Source: Chalciporus piperatus
Taxonomy: Eukaryota > Basidiomycota > Agaricomycetes > Boletales > Boletaceae
DNA length: 64,000 nt
NCBI GenBank assembly: GCA_038093975.1
Contig: JBBPTG010000043.1
Coordinates: 114,134-178,133 of the forward strand
Direction: 5' to 3'
Shown: positions 20,628-31,509 of the stretch, one piece after another
How positions within the stretch are numbered: position 1 is the first letter of the stretch
Layout: each line of letters begins with the position of its first letter
Translations under genes and position numbers: made by a program
The notes under the pieces: model-generated
Told to the model about the DNA's origin: nothing
The model's input: only the letters and a program-made list of their open reading frames with translations
Databases searched by the model: none

Positions 20628-21825
20628 GTGGTCTTGCCGCGGCGCTGTCGTAACGCTCGAACCGCCGAGTGCGTCGGGCTCTGGGGGGAGAGGATGGGCC
20701 GACCTCGATGAGGGACCTCACCTGGGGTGGTTGGAGCGGTGTTGGAGCGCAACGGGCGTGGGAGGATGTGATCGGGGCGACGGCAGGATGGGGCGTTGCC
20801 ATGTCGTGATCGAGGTTGTTTACGTCGATGGGGCATTGCCGCGGCATCGGATGGAGGTGGGAGGGTGAGTCGGGAGTTTAGGGCAGATGTGTAGGTGCAC
20901 GTTTTTAGAAAAAAGAATAATTAGTTGGTGGTTAGATGTGAGGGGAACGAGGGAGACTGACCTGATTTTCCAGCTTTTGCTGTATTGCGGAGCCAATCCG
21001 GAAGGCAATGGTCGTCATCAGCGCGTCGTTGGTTATGGAGATGTCAAAAACTTTGCCGGTGTTGAGCTTGAGCTCGTCATGCCACGATCTGCGAATGTCT
21101 GCAGCGTACGCGATGACTACGAGGTCGCCTCCCAAGTTGGCTCGTTGGGGGTGGCTCTCCATGTTCCAGAAGAACATGGCCAAGGCGTTGATGTGCAGGT
21201 CTGGCCATCCAGCCTTCTTGATGTGGTGCAGGAAGGATACCCTCGCCTGTAGGAACTCATTGAAAGAAAGAAGCTCGTCGGCGCGGGCATTGCTTGAGGC
21301 TTTGACGGACGCGACGGGCTTGAGCGTGAGCATGTCGTTGGTGCTGGTGAGTCCGAAGGTGTCGTCAGCCTCTGTCCTGACGAACATAGCTGCGTCCCGA
21401 CATCCCTCGAGGGAGAAATACCACAGGGGAACGTACTCGAACGAGGCCAGCTTGTTGAGAGCGTATTGGGCCGGTCTGGGTTCGATGACGCTGGGAGGGG
21501 GGAGACCGACAGTGAAAGCATTCATCTTCGGCTTCTTTTTCTCTAGCTCCCTGCGCTCGTTTTCCGCTCGATCTAGGGCTTGCTGATGGGCTTCCTCGTC
21601 CCTCTCTCTGCGCTCGTTTTCCAGACGCTCAAGCTCTTCAAGGTCGAGCTGGCGCTGGATGTTCCAGGCCTCGACTCGAATGTCATGGTCTTCTTGCCAG
21701 GCTGCCCTTAAGTTCTCGGCAGCCGCGTTGTGGTCGATTTGCGCGTTGGCCATGATGGCTTCGCGGATGGCTCGGAAAGCTCCGGATGCGAAGTCTGGAG
21801 GTACCTCGAGGTTGGGGTCTGCCAT
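20209..21825 (-). CDS. Gag-like protein of the retrotransposon, with intron
   Basis: Exon 1 (21825-20962) starts MADPNLEVPPDFASGAFRAI and carries a charged coiled coil (LEELERLENERRERDEEAHQ) and a folded region around YVPLWYFSLEGCRDAAMFVR. A donor at 20961 (CAG|GTCAGT) and acceptor at 20722 (CCCCAG|GTG) keep the frame and join it to VRSLIEVGPSSPPRARRTRR. Exon 2 ends at 20209 after two zinc-knuckle-like motifs: CPVCLGRHPHRVHEC and the canonical CSGCGKPDHGAQRC (CX2CX4HX4C). The joined product is 458 residues, plausible for a nucleic-acid-binding Gag. The intron is inferred from sites and phase only; an unspliced alternative would be two ORFs, the second starting at 20847. Confidence 0.75.
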
Positions 21826-21902
21826 GGCTGAGTGGGAGATGGAATTTGGTGTTCAAGGAATGAAATGCGAGTTGGTCGGAAAGAGCGTGGCGACGCGAAA
21901 GA

Positions 21903-22051
21903 TGTGACGAAAAGAAGTGGCGAACGAGCGAGGATGGACGAGCGAGGTAGTGGAAGCACGGGAAGAAGAGGAAGTGCGCCGCTTACCTTCGCTTGTCCAA
22001 AGACAACACTCTGTGACTCCGCTCGTGCCTCGCTGCGTCACAGAGCCACAC
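21903..22051 (-). repeat. Terminal repeat A1
   Basis: This is the outer 5' end of the element in its own orientation. It is identical by eye to A2, including the 9-bp hairpin arms at 22009-22017 and 22037-22045. The host flank beyond it reads CTGACTGA then the element's G. Confidence 0.85.
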
Positions 22052-22066
22052 ACTCAGTCAGCTCAC

Positions 22067-22208
22067 CGTAGCGAAGGCTCCGACAGAGATGCGGAACTCA
22101 GGTTCCTCGTCAAACTGTTCTCGTTCCATCAGCGACCAGTCTGAGTAAGCCAACCCTTTCAACTCATTTCGATCCCTGCTAGCCCGAGACTCATTCGCAA
22201 ATTTCGTT
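22067..22208 (-). pseudogene. Possible orphan exon of a gene interrupted by the retrotransposon
   Basis: An acceptor-like CTGCAG precedes 22208 and a donor GTGAGC starts at 22066, enclosing 142 bases open in one frame (TKFANESRASRDRNELKGLA, then YSDWSLMEREQFDEEPEFRI and SVGAFAT). The element starts 15 bases past that donor, in what would be the intron. No family is recognised and the upstream exon is not certain. If real, the host gene is now split by 5.6 kb. Confidence 0.35.
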
Positions 22209-22375
22209 CTGCAGGAATGCTAAACGACATCGTAAGATGAACTTCAATGCAAAATTAGCAGACAATACACCAAATGCCCCCTCGACAACAAACACGACTC
22301 TGTCACGCTAATATACATCACGATTCCCGACACCTTGACCAGACTATATCTTCCCATAACGTCGACACCCGCCTT

Positions 22376-22719
22376 TCAAGAGCAATAAGGAATCCCTTTC
22401 GAATCATATCTGCACGTTGCCGCTTCACAGTGTGCGATAGCAACGATTGTACCAGTTCCAGGCGAACATTCGGTCTGAGTGTGTCCACAACAGTCAGTAA
22501 ATCGTACAACATACAGTTCGCCTTGGGGAAACGTACGATGTCATAGCAATTCGCGGAGCAAAAGTAAGCACCGTAGCTTGTCGATGGGCATGAATCACCT
22601 TCTGGGTGATTGGGCTCACATGCAGAGCTGCCTTGACGCTCGTTCAAGAGACCGCCCGCAACGGGGCGGAGGGCGAGGAGGGAGAGGGTAGTAGCGAAAA
22701 GAGTAGCAAAGGCCTTCAT
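22376..22719 (-). CDS. Small secreted cysteine-rich protein
   Basis: Two exons (22719-22537 and 22474-22376; donor GTACGT, acceptor ACTCAG) give 93 residues. A signal peptide (MKAFATLFATTLSLLALRPV, probable cleavage near AGG) precedes a mature part with eight cysteines: SACEPNHPEGDSCPS, YFCSANCYDI, then TECSPGTGTI, AHCEAATC and the end GIPYCS. Eight cysteines in about 70 residues suggest four disulfides. Such small secreted proteins in agaricomycetes include effector-like and defence peptides, but I match no named family. The unspliced frame runs on past 22536, losing this cysteine pattern, which supports the intron. Confidence 0.75.
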
Positions 22720-23637
22720 TTCGGTATGTGGATTGGTTGTTTAGAATGTCGGCTTAATGAGTGTTATCTGTCCTCGAGAGAGCAAGTCACAGAGCCTTAT
22801 ATACATTGGACACACCAATGACGGCCCCAATTTGTAAACAGGGTCATCGATACCACAGTAGCTCGAAGGCGCAAGCCATCTGATCAATGACTTCAATCGA
22901 CATCGCCTTGAATCACCAGCACATGTTTGGAGGCCGGTCATCAGACATACTCCGGAGTGACGTATCGTACCAACGGCACTGCAGAGAACATTGATCTTGT
23001 GGAGTAGTGGGGGGGTGCGGTGCAATGGGTTGCATTGTGATGGTCGTATGGTGGTCATGGAGTCGCCACTGGAATTACAACTTGTTTCAAGCACTGCAAT
23101 GAACTGGAACGCAGGATACGACCGCGACAAAAAACGAGATTTCAAACGTGCGTGCGTAACTTCAACCCGCCCGCGATACGGACTGAAGTTGAGGGTATTC
23201 GGTCTGCACGCCTTTGGGTACGATCGGTTTCGTCATCGGGGTTGTCACCAGACCCGCGTTCTACTCGGATCCAGGTTTGCATGCCGAGTCTATTTCGTCG
23301 TCCTCCGATAGTCGGTAGGTGAAATTCTGGATCGTTCATTGAATAGCCACCCTCATCCCTACTAATGATGGACGCCTCCGCAGCCGTTGCAACTATCATG
23401 CACAGGCAAGTGGACAGTTTGTGGAACCATGATACCCTGGGACTTGAATTAAAAAAGGGAGCGTGGCAGCAATATCAGAAAATGACAATCAACATCATAC
23501 ATTCTATACTCTACAGGTCATCTGCAAAATGTCATCGATACAGATACAAATCAATTTTTCTACATCGTCGTGCAAAACAAGGCTTATCATCTCCAGTAAC
23601 GGTCACCAAAAACACAGACCGAGTCCCCGTCACCTCT
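22720..23637. other. Intergenic, no gene recognised
   Basis: Open frames at 22741-23145 minus and 22991-23311 plus show no motifs. The right end is the 3' flank of the GPI-anchored protein gene. Confidence 0.4.
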
Positions 23638-24807
23638 TCACAGGGCCATCGTGATCCCCATCAGAACCGGCCAGATGACGAACACCAGTCTAAACTTGAA
23701 CTTTTCAATGTCAACATTCCGCCGACCCGCGTTCTTCCTCTGCCCCTGTACCGGCGCCTGACCTCCCGGAATCGGACCCGGTGGTGGTAACACTCCCGAG
23801 GGTATAGCTGTCCGGCTGTTCATAAGGGTCGCCGTCCCAGTCGAGGAAGTCTTGGAACTCGTCTTCGTGCCAGAGGTTTGATTTCCGCTCGTGAGTGCTG
23901 CTGCCGCTGCTCCAGATCCGCTCGCCTTATTCGTACTGGTGCTGGTGCTGGTACTCGTACTCGTATTCGTACTCATGTTCGCAGGCATGATCATGAAGTC
24001 GGCAGTGTAGATGGCCGTGTCGATTGGTTTTCCCGTGGTGAAACGAACCGTACTGGTGGCGTTCAAGAGGATCAGTATTCGAGTTACAGATTCCACGTCC
24101 CCGGCGGCACATCACCGCACGCTCGAGTCGCCGTCATGAGTCGAGTCGAGTCGAGTCCTCGGAGGAGGAGGAACACTCGCAACTCGTACCCTAGGCACAC
24201 AAGAAGCACGAGGGGCAAATGGGGGACAGAAGGAAAGAATAGAGTACGAAATCAATACGTACTACTTTGAGCCGCCGTTCCTTAGGACCGACCTCGGCAC
24301 CGTCACCTGCACCGACTTCGATTGCGGATCCACAGCCGACGCCAACTGCATCAGATACGTCTATTCGCCCAACACATGCATCCCAATCCATCAAATTCGT
24401 CCAGTTCACAACGTTTGAAGAAGAAGAACCAAAAGTTCCGTGCCCCACGGAAGAACCGCCCGTTCGCATCATCGTTATCGTCGGTCCCATTAACATTATC
24501 GTTCATCGTGTACGCATCACACATCACGCCCCCATCCAAAAAAGTCAGCACGAATCCACAAACGAATATAGAATAGCCCGCGAGAAGAACGACTTACGTC
24601 CGTGTTCCAATAGAGCAACATATTGCACGGGCCCATCAAGTCCAACGTCGGATACTTCCAATCTTCCACCCAGCTAATCAACATCGGTTGATCCGCGGAC
24701 CACACCGTCGCTTGGATTGGCTGCGTAGGGTAGATCGAGGCGGAGACGAATGGGAAGAGGGACGCCACTGCGGATGAAAAACAGAAGAGGAACTTGGCGT
24801 TCGACAT
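23638..24807 (-). CDS. GPI-anchored Ser/Thr-rich wall protein with Kre9/Knh1-like domain
   Basis: The start at 24807 gives MSNAKFLFCFSSAVASLFPF, a signal peptide, then YPTQPIQATVWSADQPMLIS and LMGPCNMLLYWNTD (exon 1, donor GTAAGT). A second exon after acceptor GAATAG reads TYLMQLASAVDPQSKSVQVT. Next come YELRVF, CGDVPPGTWNL and TVRFTTGKPIDTAIYTADFM, which complete a Kre9/Knh1 N-terminal-like domain (PF10342 type). A Thr/Ser repeat tract follows (TSTSTSTS, T-rich), and the C-terminus has a hydrophobic tail (FRLVFVIWPVLMGITMAL) fit for GPI attachment. One junction, near 24180-24260, is not settled. Such proteins are cell-surface or wall components; the link to beta-1,6-glucan is by family only. 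The GAGTC pentanucleotide run at about 24138 lies in or beside this gene. Confidence 0.75.
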
Positions 24808-25603
24808 CTCGAATCGTCCAACGGGCAAGGTTTGGGTTTTGATTGGATTTTGTTGGGATGAATGCGTTCGGGAAAGCGAAGACGGAGAGATACAGGCCCG
24901 CTGCAAGGAAGAAAGCGAAATTTACGTTGGGCGGGATGGTTTTTTTCGACAAGGGTATTCGCGGGTGGATGTAGGAATAATACGAGATGCAGAAATCAGG
25001 GGACAAAGACACGCAACGCGACAGATCACGTGCGCAGAAAATCAACCTTCCCACCGACGCGACGACTCATGTTTGCTCGATGGTCGATGGCCACTCATAA
25101 TTCTACAACCGTCTCTCGCGACCGAGCTTGAGGACGTTTCGCGATGGATAGGACGTTAACGTTTTGTAGCTTCTGACATATACCTACCATTTACCGGCCT
25201 CATCGCTCAACACCCCCACCTCCACGCCATAACATCATGATGAGAAAAACACTTTAGATTGTCGAGACGAAAAACTACTGTAATCTAGCCAACCATTCCT
25301 AGCATACCCAACAGCGAAAAAAAAATGAAAACAGTAAAGAGAACAATACAGGGAAATAACTAAACTACACCGTTTCTCTTCCTAGAATACTTCCACTGAC
25401 AACCAACGAGGGCGAGATAAAGAGAGAAAGCACTGCCCGAGCTCGAGATCGATCCATAGAAAAAGAGATGATGCGTTCCGGCGTCGTAAAAACGTGAGGG
25501 TTTGAATTTGTGATGGTGTAGCGCGGGGGGCGGGGGGCGGTGGTAAAGCAGAGGTCGAATGCCGAGAGCGAATCATAGGCTGCAACACGCGCTCGCGAGC
25601 CTC
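24808..25603. other. Intergenic, no gene recognised
   Basis: This interval holds the promoter of the GPI-protein gene and the 3' flank of the next gene. Short frames on both strands lack motifs. An A-run (AAAAAAAA) lies at about 25317. Confidence 0.4.
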
Positions 25604-28600
25604 TCACATCACCCTCTCGTTGACCTCCACAGCTCGAAGCCATATCTCCCCAGGCCGACTAATCACAATCACAATCACATCGATATCAGTCAGCCACCGC
25701 CACAATCGATCCACACAAGCGACTCACCTCTTTTCCCTCAAGATCCTCCAAACCCTCCTCCCCTCCTTCTCCCTCTCCCCCCTCATCTTCCGCGACAAAT
25801 TCTCCACTCGCGGAGGAAACGCTCCCGGTCCACAACGCTCCTGAAGATCCGCTAATCCCTCGTTCGTACCTTGGGCTTCAACAACGACAGTACCGTACCA
25901 GCCGGGATCGATGAAGAAGCCTTCGACGTTCGGGATGGGAGCTCGCAGTGCGCGGGGGAGCGAGAAGGCTTGAGGATGAGGAGGTGGGACAGGTGGACGA
26001 ACAGTGAAACTGGATCGATGAACCCATCGAACGACATCGTGCAACGCGCCGTGTGGGCTGAGGGCAAAAAACACGACGCATGAGCATACGCATCCACTGA
26101 GGAAACTGAGGAACCATTAAACAGAGAAACTCACGTCTCAGTACGAGCTCGATCTTGCAACAACTGCAGGTTCGCCGCAATCTCTCTTCCCCAGGGACTT
26201 ACGTCAATGTAGACAATTGGATTACAATGGGGATTATGAGTCGCAGAACCACCGATACGAATGGCTCGATGGAAGTACGAAGGAGCGAACGCCAAACTAT
26301 GGAAGTAAGGCGATACCTCTCCTACTCGGGAGTATCTGTAATCCAGATCCTGCAGAAAAAAAAGACCGTCCGTTCGTTCAACCCTGCCCCAACATCGATA
26401 ACGAAACGGAAGACGGGAAACATACCACAAGATAACTTCCATCCCACATCATCCGACCAAGGTTCCCTTCATCCCCAGTAGCAACATCCCAAACGACATC
26501 GCCCACTCTCAGAAGCTTCAGAACCCCAGAACGTTTCAACTCAGCTTCGCATTCCAACACGCTCGTATCAGACAACCAATCTCCGTCAGGCGAAGGCACA
26601 AACACCCTCAAAGCAGGTGCTCGTCCAAGTCTGAACAGAGGTGACCTGAATTTCGCTGACGTCGACGAACCCTGGATTCTCTGAATCTCACTCCGTCCGT
26701 GAGAATGATTACGGGAGTGAGAATACGAAGAAGATGGGGATGGCGCCCGACTCGATACGCTGGGTTGACGGGTATCCGGACGAGAGGTACTTGCGTTTTG
26801 ATTCGCTTCGGTAGATTGCAACAATCGCATTTGCCGGGCTTCCGATTCGGCCTGCGCACGAAGACGGAGAACGACCCGCGTGTAAGCTCTCGTGGTCAGC
26901 GCCAACGAAAGTATATCTGGCCCATCAGAAGCAGACGGATCTTCCCGGTTCGATGCTTGAGGTCGCAAGTACGCCGCGGCAAGCCGCGCATACTGATGTG
27001 CCGGCATCGACACGCCTCTCAGGTAGTTATTCAAATCCTGCAAATCATATAAGCGACACGAAGTAAAAACGCGTGTAACGCGTTCTGGACCTCACCTTGA
27101 GCGACAATGGAAGCGGCTCTGCCCATTCAAAGTTCCATTTTGAATACCCAACCGTGCCTAGATAGCGTTCCAGGACGAATTCACGGAGAGTCCGACTCTG
27201 GAACAATTCCTGGATCTGCTTCTTCGCACTGTAAAGTGCTACCCACTCGGGGTAGGTCAGGTACGCAAGAAGCAGTGGGAGAAGGTTGGCGTCGGACATG
27301 AATGACACGATGGGGAAATACGTCGGAGGAGGAGAAGGTTCACGAGGCGGCTCATCGTCGGCCTGCTGTTCCCCAGTCTGTACGCCCTCATCGTGCATCG
27401 ATCGTTGCTTCGCAATCACGTCGGCGACAGCGGACGGAGGAGCCTTCTCCAACCATTGACCTCTACGTTGCTGGCGTGCAGACTTGTAGTCATCGGGGGA
27501 AACTGGGGTCGGTGGTGAATTGGGTAATGTAGGCGGTGGTGTGCTTGGCGCCCCTGGATGATGACCCTCCTTGTTTCGAACGACGTCCTCTTCCTTCAAA
27601 TGACCCTCTCCCGTTCCATTGGGAGACTCCTTCTCGTCATTGGAAAGTGACCTCGCCATCGGCTTCAACAATCGCACACCCTCTATCTTCGCAAACGGGT
27701 CATCATCGAGGAGTAATAAATTACCCGGGTCATCGAGGGCCTCGTGGGAAGGCGTGATTGGCGTGGTTGGCTTTTGAGGGGTGGTAGGACGTGTTTTGGT
27801 CAAGACACGGGGTTTGAAGGATTCAGAACCCACGTCGCCCCTGCCGCTCGCGGTCGTAATGCGCTCAATCGTTGTTCGCGCGGCCGATAGGCTGCTCTTG
27901 CTCGATTTGCGGGGACGAGGAGAGAGCTCAGAGACATCGTGCCCATGGGCGCTTGCAGAGGATGGACGAGGGAAGATGGATGATGCGGATCCGCTACTCC
28001 GACGACGCGAAGGTTCAAGCGACGCGTATTCTGCAGGTGGAGAGGGATAGGCGCTCTGAGGAGTCAATGGTGAGGAGGAAGACGGCTTGCTGGTCTCAGG
28101 CATTGCTGACGTGGATGAGCTATTGAAGATCAATGGTCCCTTGCGGAAGTGACTCGTCAACTCTGAACCCGCTGAGCGAAGCGCGTCAAAGAGCATTGGT
28201 TTACGTGAGTGTGACTGTGAGGATTCGGCAGTAGAGGCAAGGCTGGAGAGCGAGACCTGTCGCGCAAGTGCACGCGTACGCTCAGTGTAGCTGGTGGGAG
28301 GGACAGAGGAAGTGGTGTGAGGACGCCGTACGCGTGAAGTTTCGTTATTATTAGTCGCGAAAGTGCTTGAGGCGGGACTAGGGCCGGGTTGACCGATGGA
28401 AGGAGAACGAGGGCTGCCAACGCTAGAAGGCGATGAGACAGTGCCTGCGAAACCCTGTTGTGTTTATATGTAAAGCGTTAGTCTGGAAAATATCATGTAA
28501 CGTTCGAGATCATTACGCACCGATTGTGAAGTGCTAGAAGGACCGACGGGATCTAAGCGCCCATCTGGATCACTGACGTCAATTACCTAATCCAAAAGTG

Positions 28601-29904
28601 GTTAATACTAGCGGGGACAAACAGAGACAAACAAACGGCGGGACAACTGGTAGCGTTTCACCCACACTCGACCGATGCGTTGAACATGAGTGGAGCAACC
28701 CCCCGGGACGATTATCACCGAACTGAATCGTTCGCATTAACGTCGCCGGGTGCAGTGACCCCGGAGATGGGCTCCAGTTGACTGCTGCGAATGCTACCAT
28801 ATCTATTTGGAGATTGCTACTTCGTCTTACTCACCACGGTAAGAGGCGGGATGGAGCTCGCCGATGTAGATGTACCATGAGGTCCATTGGTCCGTCGGAT
28901 GGCATCGGCATGGTGGCTACTATGAGAAAGACTAGAGCTTGATTCAGATTTCTTCTTCAAACCGGGTTGGCGGTGATCGTTTGACGCTTGAGGATGTTCG
29001 ATAACCATTTGCGGATCTGGCGAAGTCGGTGGGGGTGAAATTTGATTACGCGTTCGGGGTGGGTATGATCGAAATTGATTGACGACTGAGGTAACGTTTG
29101 CTGCAGATAAGGATTCTTCGAAATCGAAGCCTGATGAAAGGGGAGTTTGTCCGCGAACCACGGCGGTAGGATTGAGTGGACGGTAGACATCAGCAGATGC
29201 GGACTTGGGTTTTTGCGTGAGAGGTTGGTTGCCAAGTGCTTCGCCCTTTGAAGGGACAGTCGGAGGAAGAGCGCGTTCTTCTCGAACATATCTAGCAGGT
29301 TGTTTCCGCTGGGTTTGTTCCGTAGCAACCGGGCTCGGACGAGAGACTGCAGTATAATAAGTAGTTGCAGCGTCTGAAGAAGCGTTGCTAGCTACACTCG
29401 GGATGAAAAGTAAGTTTGGTATTCTATGATGTGCGTCGGAATGAACGGACCCGATAATTTAATAGATTGGAGTACTGCAGTACTGGTAAGAAGAGGTTGG
29501 AGTCGCGAGTTCGGGATCGGTGGATTGGTATGGTCACGGAGGGGTTGTGGCGCGACCTTCTGGGCGGAGTGCGTGGTTACGTTTGCTCGGTTCTGGGTAT
29601 CTAAGCGAGGACTAGGGGCATTCGAATAGGCGTCCCACGGGTTCCAGTCATCGTCGGGGGTGAGATATGCGGTCGCTGGAGTAGGAAGTCCTGCGAGGGG
29701 AGGAGAAGCGGCAGGTGGGAGTGAGGGTGGCGGTTTGGAGGCAGGTTCCGGATCCGCGAATGATGGGTTGACGATGAGGGGGGGGAGGGAAGGAGGGGTA
29801 TCGAAGGGGAGTCTTTTGGGGGAAGATACAGCGGAAGGGAGCTTTGTGTCGCGGACGGAGCTCTTTGTTGAGAAGGTAGCTTTCTTGCGCAGGAAACCGG
29901 CCAT
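25604..29904 (-). CDS. Large mostly disordered protein with F-box-like segment, function unknown
   Basis: The start at 29904 gives MAGFLRKKATFSTKSSVRDT. About 700 residues of Ser/Pro/Thr-rich disorder follow across several exons (29904-27650), including RPHTTSSVPPTSY and SRKPMLFDALRSAGSELTSH, which reads in frame with the next block. Near 27300-27120 is a helical segment, LLPLLLAYLTYPEWVALYSA then REFVLERYLGTVGYSKW, resembling an F-box. Further exons give DLNNYLRGVSMPAHQYARLA, LRVFVPSPDGDWLSD, SPYFHSLAFAPSYFHRAI and a last block IPNVEGFFIDPGWYGTVVVE. The last intron (donor GTGAGT, acceptor GATTAG) leads to a short end REKSRPGEIWLRAVEVNERVM and stop at 25604. The structured part looks conserved, but I do not recognise the family. 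Confidence 0.6.
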
Positions 29905-31509
29905 CGCGAGCTACGGATATTCCCCGACGGTAAAGTGGGGGTACAGAGGAGTACACGGGGAAAGAGGGAAAACAAAGAGAGGGGAAGGTGAATTAAAAGA
30001 ATGACAACACAGGGAAAATGTCAGTCCACTCAGAACATCTCGATCATCCGCTTTCGCGAGGTCGCCGTTGCGAGTCTGTCGAGTCCCTGCAACGACACCC
30101 GCATCATTTCTAATTTCTAAATAATTCAATCTAGTCAAATCTAGAGATATCTCCATAATTATTCTATTGGTTCTGATCTTCACCATGTGGTAAGCTTTCC
30201 TTTTACAGCAAGTCACGTCACATTATGTCACGGAGAAGGCACACAGCGTGACATAATGTGACACAGCGTGGAGATCGTACCTGTCCACACTACGGTACAC
30301 TGTAACGAGCGTACACGGTAAAGGTGCACCTTTCACGGTGACCGACCACAACCGTTCAGTAACCTTCAGCAACTTTCAGTTGTATTTCCATACAAAATCA
30401 CACCGGGACATTCACACACAAAATTATCGTTATTTTTATCTTTATCCTCGTTCTCGCTCAAAAGGGGGACATAATACGGGATCATCGGATGAACGTTTCA
30501 TTTTCCCAACATTTCCGTCCTGTGCATGTCCGGCCCTGCTCAGAATAACACCTGAACGCCTCGTTGCAGTCGCACTCTCCTTTGCCTCGAACGCGCCCTT
30601 TGTGCGTGTTCGCCAATGCGGCTGTAGTCCTCAGGCCGTCCCTTACTCGCGTTCGAAAGACGAGCCGACCGGTTTATGGCCGCCTGACCACATGCACGTT
30701 GTTCTCTCCCATCAAATTTTTCAATCCTGTGGCCATACCGTTTGCGTCGGCTTATTCCCGCACCCATGAACTTGAACCTTCAAACGCCCAATGCTAATTC
30801 TAAGCGGGGAAGGCGGTTCTTGAACTTCTAGATTCCATTCTTTTCGTTGCCCTAGCCAACTTTGGAATCATGTCCGTCGAGATCTCCAGAGCATTGACGC
30901 ACTCAACCCCACCTCTTGGACCGCCATCGACTCATCATTCAATTCAAACTTACGAACACCATTTGGTCAGCTGTCCGCAGTCACTGCAGACCGTCCACTT
31001 CATCTCCCTCGTTTCCCCAGCATATTAGGGTTCAACTCACTTTTGGTAGGCCAAGTCAAGGCCAAGTGTCCGCTAATCGACGTACTTCTAGTCTCAGCCA
31101 TGATTGACACGTCAACTTGATCTTCTGGTGCGATCGGAACAAACTAGCGTAACTGATCTTCGAGTGCGTGAGATAGGCAGTACGGCCAACTCGACCGAGA
31201 TGTCCTCACGGGAGAAGGTGGAGAGAGTGGTAGATCGAGTACCACTGATTTCCTTCTTGATCGCTGAGAATGACCGACTCAATCACCCCTTCATCTCTCG
31301 TCCTCCCCCGCGATCCATCGCGATAGTTTCAGCCGATCTCGTAGGCTCGGATTTCAAATATCGACAGGCACCCACTGGTACAGGCACGGATACGTCTACC
31401 CCTGTGTCACCCAAAGGCTGATCCCGAACCTAAATGAATTCCACAATGTCCATCAATCGCCAGCTCTCGTACTCGGCGTATTCGGGACCTCGGGACCTGG
31501 GCTGCCTAG
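29905..31509. other. 1.6-kb intergenic region, no gene recognised
   Basis: The region is AT-rich in parts (30110-30180, 30400-30440). Open frames at 30338-30769 and 31104-31421 plus have no family motif. It holds a perfect 16-bp inverted repeat at 30217-30262. Confidence 0.4.
30217..30262. repeat. Perfect 16-bp inverted repeat
   Basis: GTCACATTATGTCACG (30217-30232) and its exact reverse complement (30247-30262) flank a 14-base loop. Each arm is itself partly dyad (GTCACATTATGTCAC), so it may be a dimeric protein site or a small cruciform. Confidence 0.8.

Larger units (their letters stand above)
16398..22051 (-). mobile_element. Tyrosine-recombinase retrotransposon with split direct repeats (Ngaro/PAT type, DIRS order)
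   Basis: The element is about 5.65 kb, lies on the minus strand, and encodes a zinc-knuckle Gag, reverse transcriptase with RNase H, and a tyrosine recombinase in that order. There is no DDE integrase or aspartic protease. In element orientation the termini are A1 (149 bp, 22051-21903), body, B1 (206 bp, 17087-16882), A2 (149 bp, 16882-16734), a 130-bp spacer, and B2 (206 bp, 16603-16398). That A1...B1-A2-B2 order is the split-direct-repeat arrangement known for PAT and Ngaro elements and differs from the inverted termini of DIRS1. The repeat pairs show constant offsets (484 and 5169) and look identical by eye, and the three coding frames are open, so the copy looks young. No target-site duplication is evident, as expected for recombinase-mediated insertion. 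Confidence 0.9.

Noticed and set aside
21008..21586. 192-codon plus-strand frame inside the retrotransposon
   Set aside because: It is the shadow of the Gag exon on the opposite strand.
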